Assembly: GCF_963675905.1 (NCBI RefSeq)
Contig: NZ_OY780936.1
Span: forward strand, 1,178,001 to 1,242,000
Reading direction: 5' to 3'
DNA: 64,000 nucleotides
From: an uncultured Bacteroides sp.
GTDB taxonomy: Bacteria > Bacteroidota > Bacteroidia > Bacteroidales > Bacteroidaceae
Below are positions 27,340 to 34,170 of the stretch, piece after piece. Numbering within the stretch: the first letter of the stretch is position 1; every line of letters starts with the position of its first letter. The notes under the pieces are model-generated. The model was given only the letters and a program-made list of their open reading frames with translations. It did not search any database and was not told the origin of the DNA. The translations under genes were made by a program, and so were the position numbers.

Positions 27340-28455
27340 CTATTTAATAACACCCTCAGGATATTGCATAGTAACACAATGAAGAGAGCCATGCTGCTTA
27401 ATTAATGCACGACAATCAATTCCGATGATCTCTTTATCCGGGAAAGCTTCTGCAAGTATTTCAGCTGCTTCAGCATCATTCTTAGGTTGATTATAAGTAG
27501 GATAAAGAATTGATTCATTGAGAATTAAAAAGTTTGCATACGTAGCCGGCAAACGTTCAGAATCTTCAATAATACAGTCGGCCATTGGCAAAGCGAGTAA
27601 ACGATAAGGTTCTCCTGCAAGAGTACGGAACGTACGAAGTTGATCCTCCATTTTCGTCAATTCCTCGTAATGCTCATCTTCCGGATCAGCACACTTTACG
27701 TACACAATCGTATTATTGGGGCAAAGACGAGCCAGGGTATCTACATGACTATCAGTATCATCGCCGGCCAAATAACCATAATCAAGCCACAATACCTGTT
27801 GCAGATGAAATACTGAACGCAAATATTCCTCAATTTCCACCTTATTCATTGTATCGTTCCGGTTAGGAGCAAGCAGACAGGTAGATGTAGTAAGCAAAGT
27901 TCCTAATCCATCACTTTCTATAGAGCCGCCTTCTAGCACAAAATTAAGATGATTTTCATATTCACCGTTGAAACATTTTGAATTGAAAGCCTTATGCGTA
28001 ATTTGATTATCAAGTCCGGCAGCAAACTTTTGTCCCCAACCATTAAAACAAAAGTCGAGCAGGCGAGGAGCAGAGCAGTCTATCATCGTAATAGCACCAT
28101 GATCACGAGCCCACGTATCATTTGTTTCGCATTCAAAGAAACGAACATTTTCCATGTTTACCCTATTGGAAATCTGTGCTTTAACAGCATTTATATCAGG
28201 AGCCACGATTAGCAGCAATTCATTCTTTGAAATTTCCCGAGCAATAGAAACAAAACATTCCTGTACTTCGGTAAGCATATGAGCCCAATCGGTACCGGCA
28301 TGTGGCCATGTAAGCTGTACTCCGCTTTGTTTATGCCATTCGGAAGGAAGAAAAGGTTCACGCTTTTCAACTTGAATACCAAAGGGATCTCCCCAATTTA
28401 ACTGATAATCTTTCTCTTCGTCTCCATTTTTTGGAAGACCAACTAATATACCCAT
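27340..28455 (-). CDS. aguA: Agmatine deiminase
   Basis: 371 residues, peptidyl-arginine-deiminase fold. The catalytic Cys360 lies in GSLHCVT near the C-terminus. WARDHGAI, the FVLEGGSIE segment and GDDTDSHVD are the other substrate-binding motifs of the family. It converts agmatine to N-carbamoylputrescine in the cytoplasm. The first 25 residues are an extension ahead of the usual start, and a later Met is not available, so the given start is kept. It is placed between the DUF2148 gene (6-nt gap) and aguB. Confidence 0.95.
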   Translation of the reverse strand: MGILVGLPKNGDEEKDYQLNWGDPFGIQVEKREPFLPSEWHKQSGVQLTWPHAGTDWAHMLTEVQECFVSIAREISKNELLLIVAPDINAVKAQISNRVNMENVRFFECETNDTWARDHGAITMIDCSAPRLLDFCFNGWGQKFAAGLDNQITHKAFNSKCFNGEYENHLNFVLEGGSIESDGLGTLLTTSTCLLAPNRNDTMNKVEIEEYLRSVFHLQQVLWLDYGYLAGDDTDSHVDTLARLCPNNTIVYVKCADPEDEHYEELTKMEDQLRTFRTLAGEPYRLLALPMADCIIEDSERLPATYANFLILNESILYPTYNQPKNDAEAAEILAEAFPDKEIIGIDCRALIKQHGSLHCVTMQYPEGVIK

Positions 28456-28461
28456 CTTGGT

Positions 28462-28998
28462 TTATTTCTTTTCTTTAGGTTTACGATCAAAGAACGGATT
28501 TTTACTTGAACAGCTAATAGGAATAGCCATCACGGTTTTGCAACCCGGAAGCCAGTCGAGTGACTGAGCAGCAAGTCCGGCAGAAAACATAACGCGTGAA
28601 TCCACACGTAAATCGGATGCCGTAGCACATGCCGAACCAATAGCGATACCCACATCAATAGTATTCAGGGCGCATGGAGTTTCACTCGGCTTAGAAGCAC
28701 AAGTGGGAAATCCACAATGGCCACAATTTAACCCTTGCAATTTCTCATGTGTACCAATTAAAACGATTGCATCAGCCGAAAGAATATTTTCTGCATCACG
28801 AAGAAAGAACATCATTCCATTTTCTCCGTTCAGTCTGATCATCTCATCGGAAAGTAATTTTATATCATTTTCAGTAACAACAGCTGTTTCAATCACATCA
28901 ACACCCTTTCCTTTAGGAGCAGTGCGCGCAGCAGTCATCATCTGTTTAGCCACATTAAGCATATGCTCATGTCTGGCATCACGTTCATTTAATATCAT
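28462..28998 (-). CDS. DUF2148 ferredoxin-domain protein
   Basis: 178 residues. The centre carries NCGHCGFPTC followed by a fourth cysteine in ETPCAL, likely an iron-sulfur cluster site, and the rest matches the DUF2148 family, of unknown function. Two further cysteines lie in GSACATAS and PGCKTV. It is the first gene ahead of aguA and aguB, with a 6-nt gap, so co-transcribed. A link to polyamine synthesis is only suggested by position. Confidence 0.88.
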   Translation of the reverse strand: MILNERDARHEHMLNVAKQMMTAARTAPKGKGVDVIETAVVTENDIKLLSDEMIRLNGENGMMFFLRDAENILSADAIVLIGTHEKLQGLNCGHCGFPTCASKPSETPCALNTIDVGIAIGSACATASDLRVDSRVMFSAGLAAQSLDWLPGCKTVMAIPISCSSKNPFFDRKPKEKK

Positions 28999-29028
28999 CC
29001 CGGTTTCTTTTTATACTTATTAAGGGTA

Positions 29029-29059
29029 CAAATATAAATGATTGGAATCACTTGTCAAA
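29029..29059 (-). promoter_or_regulatory. Promoter of the DUF2148-aguA-aguB operon
   Basis: On the minus strand TTTG (29059-29056), a 19-nt gap, then TATATTTG (29036-29029), a full consensus match 30 nt before the start codon. Confidence 0.75.
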
Positions 29060-29084
29060 ACATAACCGAACGTTATTATTTCTC

Positions 29085-29156
29085 TGTACAAAAGAATTAA
29101 TTCCTCTGTACAGAACAATATATTCTTTTGTACAAAAGAAAACAATCTTTTGTACA
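29085..29156. repeat. TGTACA-22 element, copy 2
   Basis: TGTACA at 29085, 29107, 29129 and 29151, an exact 22-bp period. It fills the gap between the -33 boxes of two divergent promoters (29059 and 29164), so a protein bound here could affect both. The 50-bp palindrome of the other copies is imperfect here (about four mismatches per arm). Confidence 0.85.
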
Positions 29157-29163
29157 AAAAATA

Positions 29164-29194
29164 TTTGTTTTAACGAGTATAATTTTTATCTTTA
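29164..29194 (+). promoter_or_regulatory. Promoter of the HU-like gene
   Basis: TTTG (29164-29167), 19-nt gap, TATCTTTA (29187-29194), differing from the -7 consensus only in the last base. Confidence 0.65.
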
Positions 29195-29221
29195 CGGCAT
29201 ATTAATTTAAATAACAACGAT

Positions 29222-29662
29222 ATGGCTATAGATTTTAAGGCTACGAAAGTTAACAATAACATGAAGCCCGAAGAAAAACCTCGTTATTACGCAAAAGCAG
29301 TAACTAAAGGAACCGTAACACTAAACCGCATTATTGAAGATATGTGCGAAGAAAGCACACTGTCAAAAGCCGATGTAGTTGCTGTTGTTGCAGGACTTAG
29401 CAAGCATTTATTAAAGAATCTGCAGGAGGGTTATACTGTGAAAATCGACTCATTAGGAACATTTTCCACTTCAGTAAAGAGTGCTACAGTAGACAACGCA
29501 GAAGATGTTCACCCGAAAGATGTTTCATTCAGCAAGATTAATTATCTTCCGGAAGTAAAAATGCTGGAAAGCTTCCGTGCTGTATCGTTCCAAAAAGTGG
29601 AAACAAAAGAAGAAGCAAAAGTTTCAAAGCCTAGAGGACGCAAGCCTATTCGCAGAAAATAA
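29222..29662 (+). CDS. HU-related DNA-binding protein
   Basis: 146 residues. It is the longer HU-like family of Bacteroidetes, with the HU helical dimer core (about residues 30-75) and the beta-arm region, but with an N-terminal extension and a very basic tail (PRGRKPIRRK). It should bind DNA as a dimer and help organise the nucleoid. It is followed after 7 nt by the ABC transporter genes, so read-through is likely, although the functions are unrelated. The TGTACA-22 element sits directly upstream of its promoter. Confidence 0.88.
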   Translation: MAIDFKATKVNNNMKPEEKPRYYAKAVTKGTVTLNRIIEDMCEESTLSKADVVAVVAGLSKHLLKNLQEGYTVKIDSLGTFSTSVKSATVDNAEDVHPKDVSFSKINYLPEVKMLESFRAVSFQKVETKEEAKVSKPRGRKPIRRK

Positions 29663-29669
29663 CTAAAGA

Positions 29670-30290
29670 ATGCTCAAAATAGAAGATGCCTGTATTGTGT
29701 ATGGAGAACAAGAACTCTTTACGGGGCTTTGTGTGCATATAAAAAGAGGTGAGATGGTCTGCATTTCCGGCGAATCCGGAAGTGGAAAGACTTCACTTCT
29801 AAATGCAATTATGGGCTTTGTTCCGTTAACAAGCGGAAGCATAACAATTGATGATCTTTTACTTTGCGAAGAAAACATCGACCAGATTAGAAGAAAAATA
29901 GCATGGATACCCCAGGAACTTGCTCTGCCAAGCGAATGGGTAAGTGAAATGATAATGCTTCCTTTTGAGCTAAAGGCAAATAAAGGAATTCATTTTTCTA
30001 AGAAAAAGCTTTTCGAAGTTTTTAAAGAATTAAATCTGGAAGAAGAACTTTTTACAAAGCGTGTCAGCGAGATTTCAGGCGGTCAGCGTCAACGGATTAT
30101 GATAGCTGTTGCTGCTCTTTTAGAGAAACCTTTTATAATTATTGACGAACCAACTTCGGCTCTTGATGCAGGATCTGTCGAAAGAGTTCTGAACTTTTTC
30201 AACATGCTATCTCAAAAAGGGATGACTATTCTCGCTGTTTCTCACGACCGTGCATTTAAACTAGGCTGCGATAATGTAATATACTTATAG
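29670..30290 (+). CDS. ABC transporter ATPase (FetA-like)
   Basis: 206 residues, complete ATP-binding subunit: Walker A GESGSGKTS, signature SGGQRQR, Walker B IIIDEPTSALD, and the switch histidine in AVSHD. The partner five bases downstream is a UPF0014/FetB permease, so it belongs to the FetAB-type group, implicated in E. coli in iron export and resistance to oxidative stress. The substrate here is inferred from that family only. Confidence 0.88.
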   Translation: MLKIEDACIVYGEQELFTGLCVHIKRGEMVCISGESGSGKTSLLNAIMGFVPLTSGSITIDDLLLCEENIDQIRRKIAWIPQELALPSEWVSEMIMLPFELKANKGIHFSKKKLFEVFKELNLEEELFTKRVSEISGGQRQRIMIAVAALLEKPFIIIDEPTSALDAGSVERVLNFFNMLSQKGMTILAVSHDRAFKLGCDNVIYL

Positions 30291-30294
30291 CCAC

Positions 30295-31098
30295 ATGGGA
30301 ACAATAGATATTAGTTATGAAAACTTACTAATTGGTTTGCTAATGATGGGCATCCCAATGTTTTACCTGTGGAAATTTAAGACAGGACTGGTGAAGTCCA
30401 CATTAATAGCCGTACTGAGAATGTTAGTACAACTCTTCTTTATAGGAGTCTATTTAAAGTATCTTTTTTTCTTAAATCATCCGTTGGTAAATTTCCTTTG
30501 GGTATTTATCATGATCATCGTTGCATCAGAAACTGCATTAGTCAGAACCAGACTACAACGAAAGATTCTTTTGATACCAATTTCCATTGGTTTTTTTATT
30601 TCTGTAGTCCTCATAGGCACCTATTTTTTAGGCCTGGTTCTTCAACTAAATAATATTTTTAATGCACAATATTTTATTCCAATATTTGGAATATTGATGG
30701 GTAATATGTTATCTGTTAATGTAATAGGATTGAATACATTTTATAGCGGACTTCAGCGGGAACAACAAGAATATTACTATTTATTAGGAAACGGAGCAAC
30801 CCGTCAGGAAGCTCAGGCACCATTTATAAGACAAGCTTTGATTAAAGCATTTAGTCCTTGCATCGCAAATATGGCAGTAATGGGACTCGTTGCTCTTCCT
30901 GGAACCATGATAGGGCAGATACTTGGAGGAAGTAGTCCTAATGTTGCAATAAAATATCAAATGATGATAGTCGTTATCACCTTTACAGCATCAATGCTTT
31001 CAATCATGATCACTATCTCAATTGCATCCAGGCGATCCTTTGATAAATTCGGCAGATTAATCCGTGTTTTTAAAGAAAGTAAGAAAAATGGACGCTGA
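30295..31098 (+). CDS. ABC transporter permease, UPF0014 (FetB-like)
   Basis: 267 residues with about seven membrane segments. The family motif ALRNGATRxEA-like region appears as LLGNGATRQEA, followed by GLVALPGTMIGQILGG, both typical of UPF0014. It forms the membrane part of the transporter with the ATPase upstream. It overlaps the start of the next small gene by 11 nt. Confidence 0.9.
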   Translation: MGTIDISYENLLIGLLMMGIPMFYLWKFKTGLVKSTLIAVLRMLVQLFFIGVYLKYLFFLNHPLVNFLWVFIMIIVASETALVRTRLQRKILLIPISIGFFISVVLIGTYFLGLVLQLNNIFNAQYFIPIFGILMGNMLSVNVIGLNTFYSGLQREQQEYYYLLGNGATRQEAQAPFIRQALIKAFSPCIANMAVMGLVALPGTMIGQILGGSSPNVAIKYQMMIVVITFTASMLSIMITISIASRRSFDKFGRLIRVFKESKKNGR

Positions 31099-31366
31099 TA
31101 TTTTAAAGCTGGTTAGCCAAATATCTACTCCCGGATTCTTTGTAACAGCAGATGTGATTCAATCATCCACAGAAAGTCCGAAGGGGATTGAACGTTTTAT
31201 ATTTCAAAAAATTGACAGTATAAGAAATGGATCTAGCGGAAGGAAATTTGCTTTTAGAGAAGATGGCTGGCAGATAAATTTTACATTCTTTCCAACAAAC
31301 CAGGTTGTGGACAAGCGCTATGGGTTAATGAATAAAATGATAAAAGAGAAAAAAAAGGTTCATTAA
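31088..31366 (+). CDS. Small protein of unknown function
   Basis: 92 residues from the ATG at 31088; an ATG at 31064 in the same frame would add eight residues but extends further into the permease gene. No signal peptide, no membrane segment, and no recognised domain. Its position as third gene of the FetAB-like unit with an 11-nt overlap suggests it is translated with the permease. Confidence 0.6.
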   Translation: MDADILKLVSQISTPGFFVTADVIQSSTESPKGIERFIFQKIDSIRNGSSGRKFAFREDGWQINFTFFPTNQVVDKRYGLMNKMIKEKKKVH

Positions 31367-31369
31367 GTT

Positions 31370-31400
31370 TTTGCGAATTAGAAAGAAAGTATTACTTTTG
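31370..31400 (+). promoter_or_regulatory. Promoter of tRNA-Glu
   Basis: TTTG (31370-31373), 19-nt gap, TACTTTTG (31393-31400), full consensus, 20 nt before the mature tRNA. Confidence 0.72.
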
Positions 31401-31420
31401 TTGTATCGAATAATAAACAT

Positions 31421-31492
31421 GGCGGATTTGTGTAGTGGTTAGCACGCAACTCTCTCACGGTTGAGACTCGGGTTCGATTCCCGGATCCGCTA
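31421..31492 (+). tRNA. tRNA-Glu(CTC)
   Basis: 72 nt. Acceptor GGCGGAT/ATCCGCT, anticodon arm CAACT-CTCTCAC-GGTTG giving anticodon CTC (reads GAG), T-arm TCGGG-TTCGATT-CCCGG. CCA is not encoded. Confidence 0.93.
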
Positions 31493-31500
31493 CAAAATAG

Positions 31501-31540
31501 GGTGTAAGAAATTGAAGTTCAATTTGTTGCACCTCTTATT
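31501..31540 (+). terminator. Terminator of tRNA-Glu
   Basis: GGTGTAAGAAATTGAA pairs with TTCAATTTGTTGCACC with one mismatch and one wobble, followed by a T-rich run. Confidence 0.75.
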
Positions 31541-32392
31541 TTTTATTACAATTCAAACTGCGAATCCATTTTTTTACAATTTTAAGTGCTTATGATAAAC
31601 ATAAATGCTTAAAAAAAATACCTGAAACTTCGACTAAAAAGAAAAACTTGCGCACGAATTACAATTTGTATTAAGCGCCAAGCTAATGGAATTTGCTTCC
31701 GGATTAAAAATTTGTTATAAGCATATAAACATATAATTCTCGAGGAATTTATTGAGAAAAACGATCAAACCTCTAAAATATGAAAATTGTCCAATTAATA
31801 TTTTAAGGATGATTTGTTTCAGTCCGTAAATGAAATAAGGATACCTTTACTGAGTTTACTAATATTTTATTGTCAATTGAACTTAATTGAGAATTTACGA
31901 AAAAGCGATATAGTTATACTCAGTTAGGAAGACATTTGTCAATTACTCTATTGAGATTTTACCTAAAGCAATAAAATAAGCAATTCATTTATTTCGAAAA
32001 AAAATAAATGAATTTCCCTTATTACATTCTTCAAGTAAACGAATCAATTTTATAGATCTAATTTCGGTTGTATTAATAATAACAATAGGTTAGGAAAATT
32101 GAAGGAAATTAAAATTTCATTTTTATCTTTGAGAGTCACACATCTATTGAAGAGAAAATATCGAGAAAAACCCACAAAAGTAATTTTATCACTTTATAAT
32201 TGTCAAAATTTCCCAGATGAGGAATAATTCCTAAAACTAAAAAATATATATAACTAACTTAATTACAGTAAGTTTAATGGATTTTACCCCATTTCTAATG
32301 CAATTTCCTTGCGATATTTATTTTTTTATTGGTAATTGGTCGGAATTTATAATCCTCGAGGTTCTAGAGAGACTTGATTTGGCAAAGCAAAT
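31541..32392. other. 850-bp AT-rich region without genes
   Basis: No coding region on either strand. It contains an inverted repeat ATTCATTTATTT / AAATAAATGAAT (about 31984-32014). Short strings such as TTGTCAATT recur (31873, 31936). The sequence lies between a tRNA-Glu gene and the FHA gene, a typical place for decayed integrated DNA, but no remnant could be recognised. Confidence 0.6.
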
Positions 32393-32920
32393 TTACTCTT
32401 CTGTGCAACGGAGTATAAATGTGGTTGCACCAATTGTAATAATCGCACCGTCTTTTAAAACTACCCGATCTTTATCTCCTAAAATTTCATTCATATGAAA
32501 AGTGCCAGTCACACTTGGGAAATCTCTCAGAGTATAAATCAATTCGTCATTTTTATTTCGTCTGACATTTATTACACAATGTTGGCGATCCATGCTCATG
32601 TCACCAGTTTCGATAGGAGTATTGATTTTCGTTCCAACACATCTGCGTCCTATAACGTTATCTCCGAGAGAAAGTGGAAGTATTTGTTTAAAGCCAAAAA
32701 CATTTTCAATAACAGCAATACTTCCAAAAGTACTTTTATCACTTTCTTGATCTAAAGTTTCCTCGTTTCTATTCTTTGACTTTAGTTTAGTTTTACCAAT
32801 ACGGATACTAAACTGCTTTCCGCAATGTTCACAAACAAATACCAAAGATTGTCCTTCGGTGTACTTTGTTTCGTCAAATGTAAGATAATTCTCACACTTT
32901 GGACACAATATTCTTTTCAT
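32393..32920 (-). CDS. Zinc-ribbon plus FHA-domain protein
   Basis: 175 residues. The first 40 carry two CxxC pairs (LCPKC and VCEHC), a zinc ribbon resembling the MJ0042/zinc-ribbon-5 type. After a charged linker, an FHA domain (about 80-175) shows GRR near its start and MDRQHCVI where SxxH is usual. FHA domains bind phosphothreonine, so it probably reads a Ser/Thr-kinase signal; no kinase is encoded nearby. It starts 15 nt after the HU/SPOR gene, in the same direction, so they form an operon. Confidence 0.85.
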   Translation of the reverse strand: MKRILCPKCENYLTFDETKYTEGQSLVFVCEHCGKQFSIRIGKTKLKSKNRNEETLDQESDKSTFGSIAVIENVFGFKQILPLSLGDNVIGRRCVGTKINTPIETGDMSMDRQHCVINVRRNKNDELIYTLRDFPSVTGTFHMNEILGDKDRVVLKDGAIITIGATTFILRCTEE

Positions 32921-32935
32921 ATAATGGGGAATCTT

Positions 32936-33958
32936 TTACTTATCAGTCAGCAACCAAGCATCCTTAAAGTTCTTATTTTTCTTTAATTGAAGTAGTTTGT
33001 TGTTAGCTTCATCATTATTGGATAATGACATAATGCTTACTCTAATCCATTTTTTACCTTCAATAATACTCGCTTTGGAATAACCTTTTGATATTAATCT
33101 ATCTACTATTTCTTGAGCATCAGCACGTTTATTTACACTTGCAATAATTATGTGGCAAGAATTCTTATTTGCAGATTCTGATAAAGGTTTAGCAGTATTA
33201 CTTTTATTCTCAATGTTATTTTTAGGAATAACAACTTCCTTTATGGCTTTTGGCTTTATCTCTTCCTGTACTTTTTGATTGTTCACTTGTTTTTTCGCAG
33301 GAACACTTTCTTTCAGGCTGTTATCAAATGGTTCTAACAACTCAGATGGAATTAATTGAGCATAATTACCTTTTTCTACATAAGTATTTTCAACCGGAGT
33401 AGACATTAAAAAGAAAATTATAATTGCCGCAGCAACAGCAACGGCTGTACGAATAAATGAACGATTAACTCTAATCTCGTAAACTTTTTGATTAGAAGTT
33501 TCCGGTACTACCTTTTCATCTATTGTTTTTACAACCTCATCTATCTTATTTATTCCGAAAGAACTTAATCCATATAAATAAGGTGTAAGCAATCCATCTT
33601 CATAAGGTTGGAATTGAAGTTTACCATGAATTGTAAAAAACATATCTCCAATTCCGTGCATTTCTACTTTTCCGTCAACATGCAAAGTATTAATAAGCTC
33701 ATCAACAGCTTTATTAATAAGTTTAGAAGCATCAGAGAAGTCAGTACAATATGATGTCATATACGATTGAACCAATAATCCATCATTCATTTTAAGTTGA
33801 GGATTAAAACCTATAGAACGAGTAGGAGGAAGGAATATACCTTCATCTTCTATCCATCTTGCTGGAGTATAGTGAGATACGAATCCGCCAAACGACGGGA
33901 TAATAACACAATCGTTCTCTAACAGTAACGTTTCTATATGTTTTAGTAATTCAATCAT
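32936..33958 (-). CDS. HU-like / transmembrane / SPOR-domain protein
   Basis: 340 residues. The N-terminal 150 resemble the HU-CCDC81-type domain of Bacteroidetes (IIPSFGGFVSHY). One membrane segment follows (about 165-187), then a Lys/Asn-rich linker. The C-terminal 75 residues (from CHIIIASV) are a SPOR domain, which binds denuded peptidoglycan at division sites. If topology is as predicted, the HU-like part faces the cytoplasm and SPOR the periplasm, linking DNA or a cytoplasmic partner to the septal wall. That role is inference. A TACATTTG box is at plus-strand 33963-33970, immediately upstream. Confidence 0.85.
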   Translation of the reverse strand: MIELLKHIETLLLENDCVIIPSFGGFVSHYTPARWIEDEGIFLPPTRSIGFNPQLKMNDGLLVQSYMTSYCTDFSDASKLINKAVDELINTLHVDGKVEMHGIGDMFFTIHGKLQFQPYEDGLLTPYLYGLSSFGINKIDEVVKTIDEKVVPETSNQKVYEIRVNRSFIRTAVAVAAAIIIFFLMSTPVENTYVEKGNYAQLIPSELLEPFDNSLKESVPAKKQVNNQKVQEEIKPKAIKEVVIPKNNIENKSNTAKPLSESANKNSCHIIIASVNKRADAQEIVDRLISKGYSKASIIEGKKWIRVSIMSLSNNDEANNKLLQLKKNKNFKDAWLLTDK

Positions 33959-34120
33959 GATGCAAATGTACGTTTTTTTATTGATTTTGCCTATAAAATG
34001 GGGATTTTATTATCAATAAAAACACAATAAAGAAAATGTTATGACGTTTTTAATTTGAATATAATAGGCAAAAATAAAAAATCCATTAAACAAATTTTAG
34101 ATATTTAAGATATAAACAAC

Positions 34121-34128
34121 TAATTTTG
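34121..34128 (+). promoter_or_regulatory. -7 box of the polysaccharide locus
   Basis: TAATTTTG, 43 nt before the first export gene. The -33 region is only T-rich (TTTT at 34095-34098). It is the only candidate seen ahead of a long co-directional run. Confidence 0.5.
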
Positions 34129-34170
34129 TAATTCTGTATAAATAATCTAAGAACTAATAATATTATCGAT

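Noticed and set aside
32277-32755. Two plus-strand open frames opposite the FHA gene
   Set aside because: They are antisense to the zinc-ribbon/FHA coding region, whose domain motifs are clear on the minus strand.
33959-34170. Invertible promoter of a phase-variable capsule
   Set aside because: No pair of inverted repeats of useful length flanks the promoter region, and no recombinase gene is nearby.
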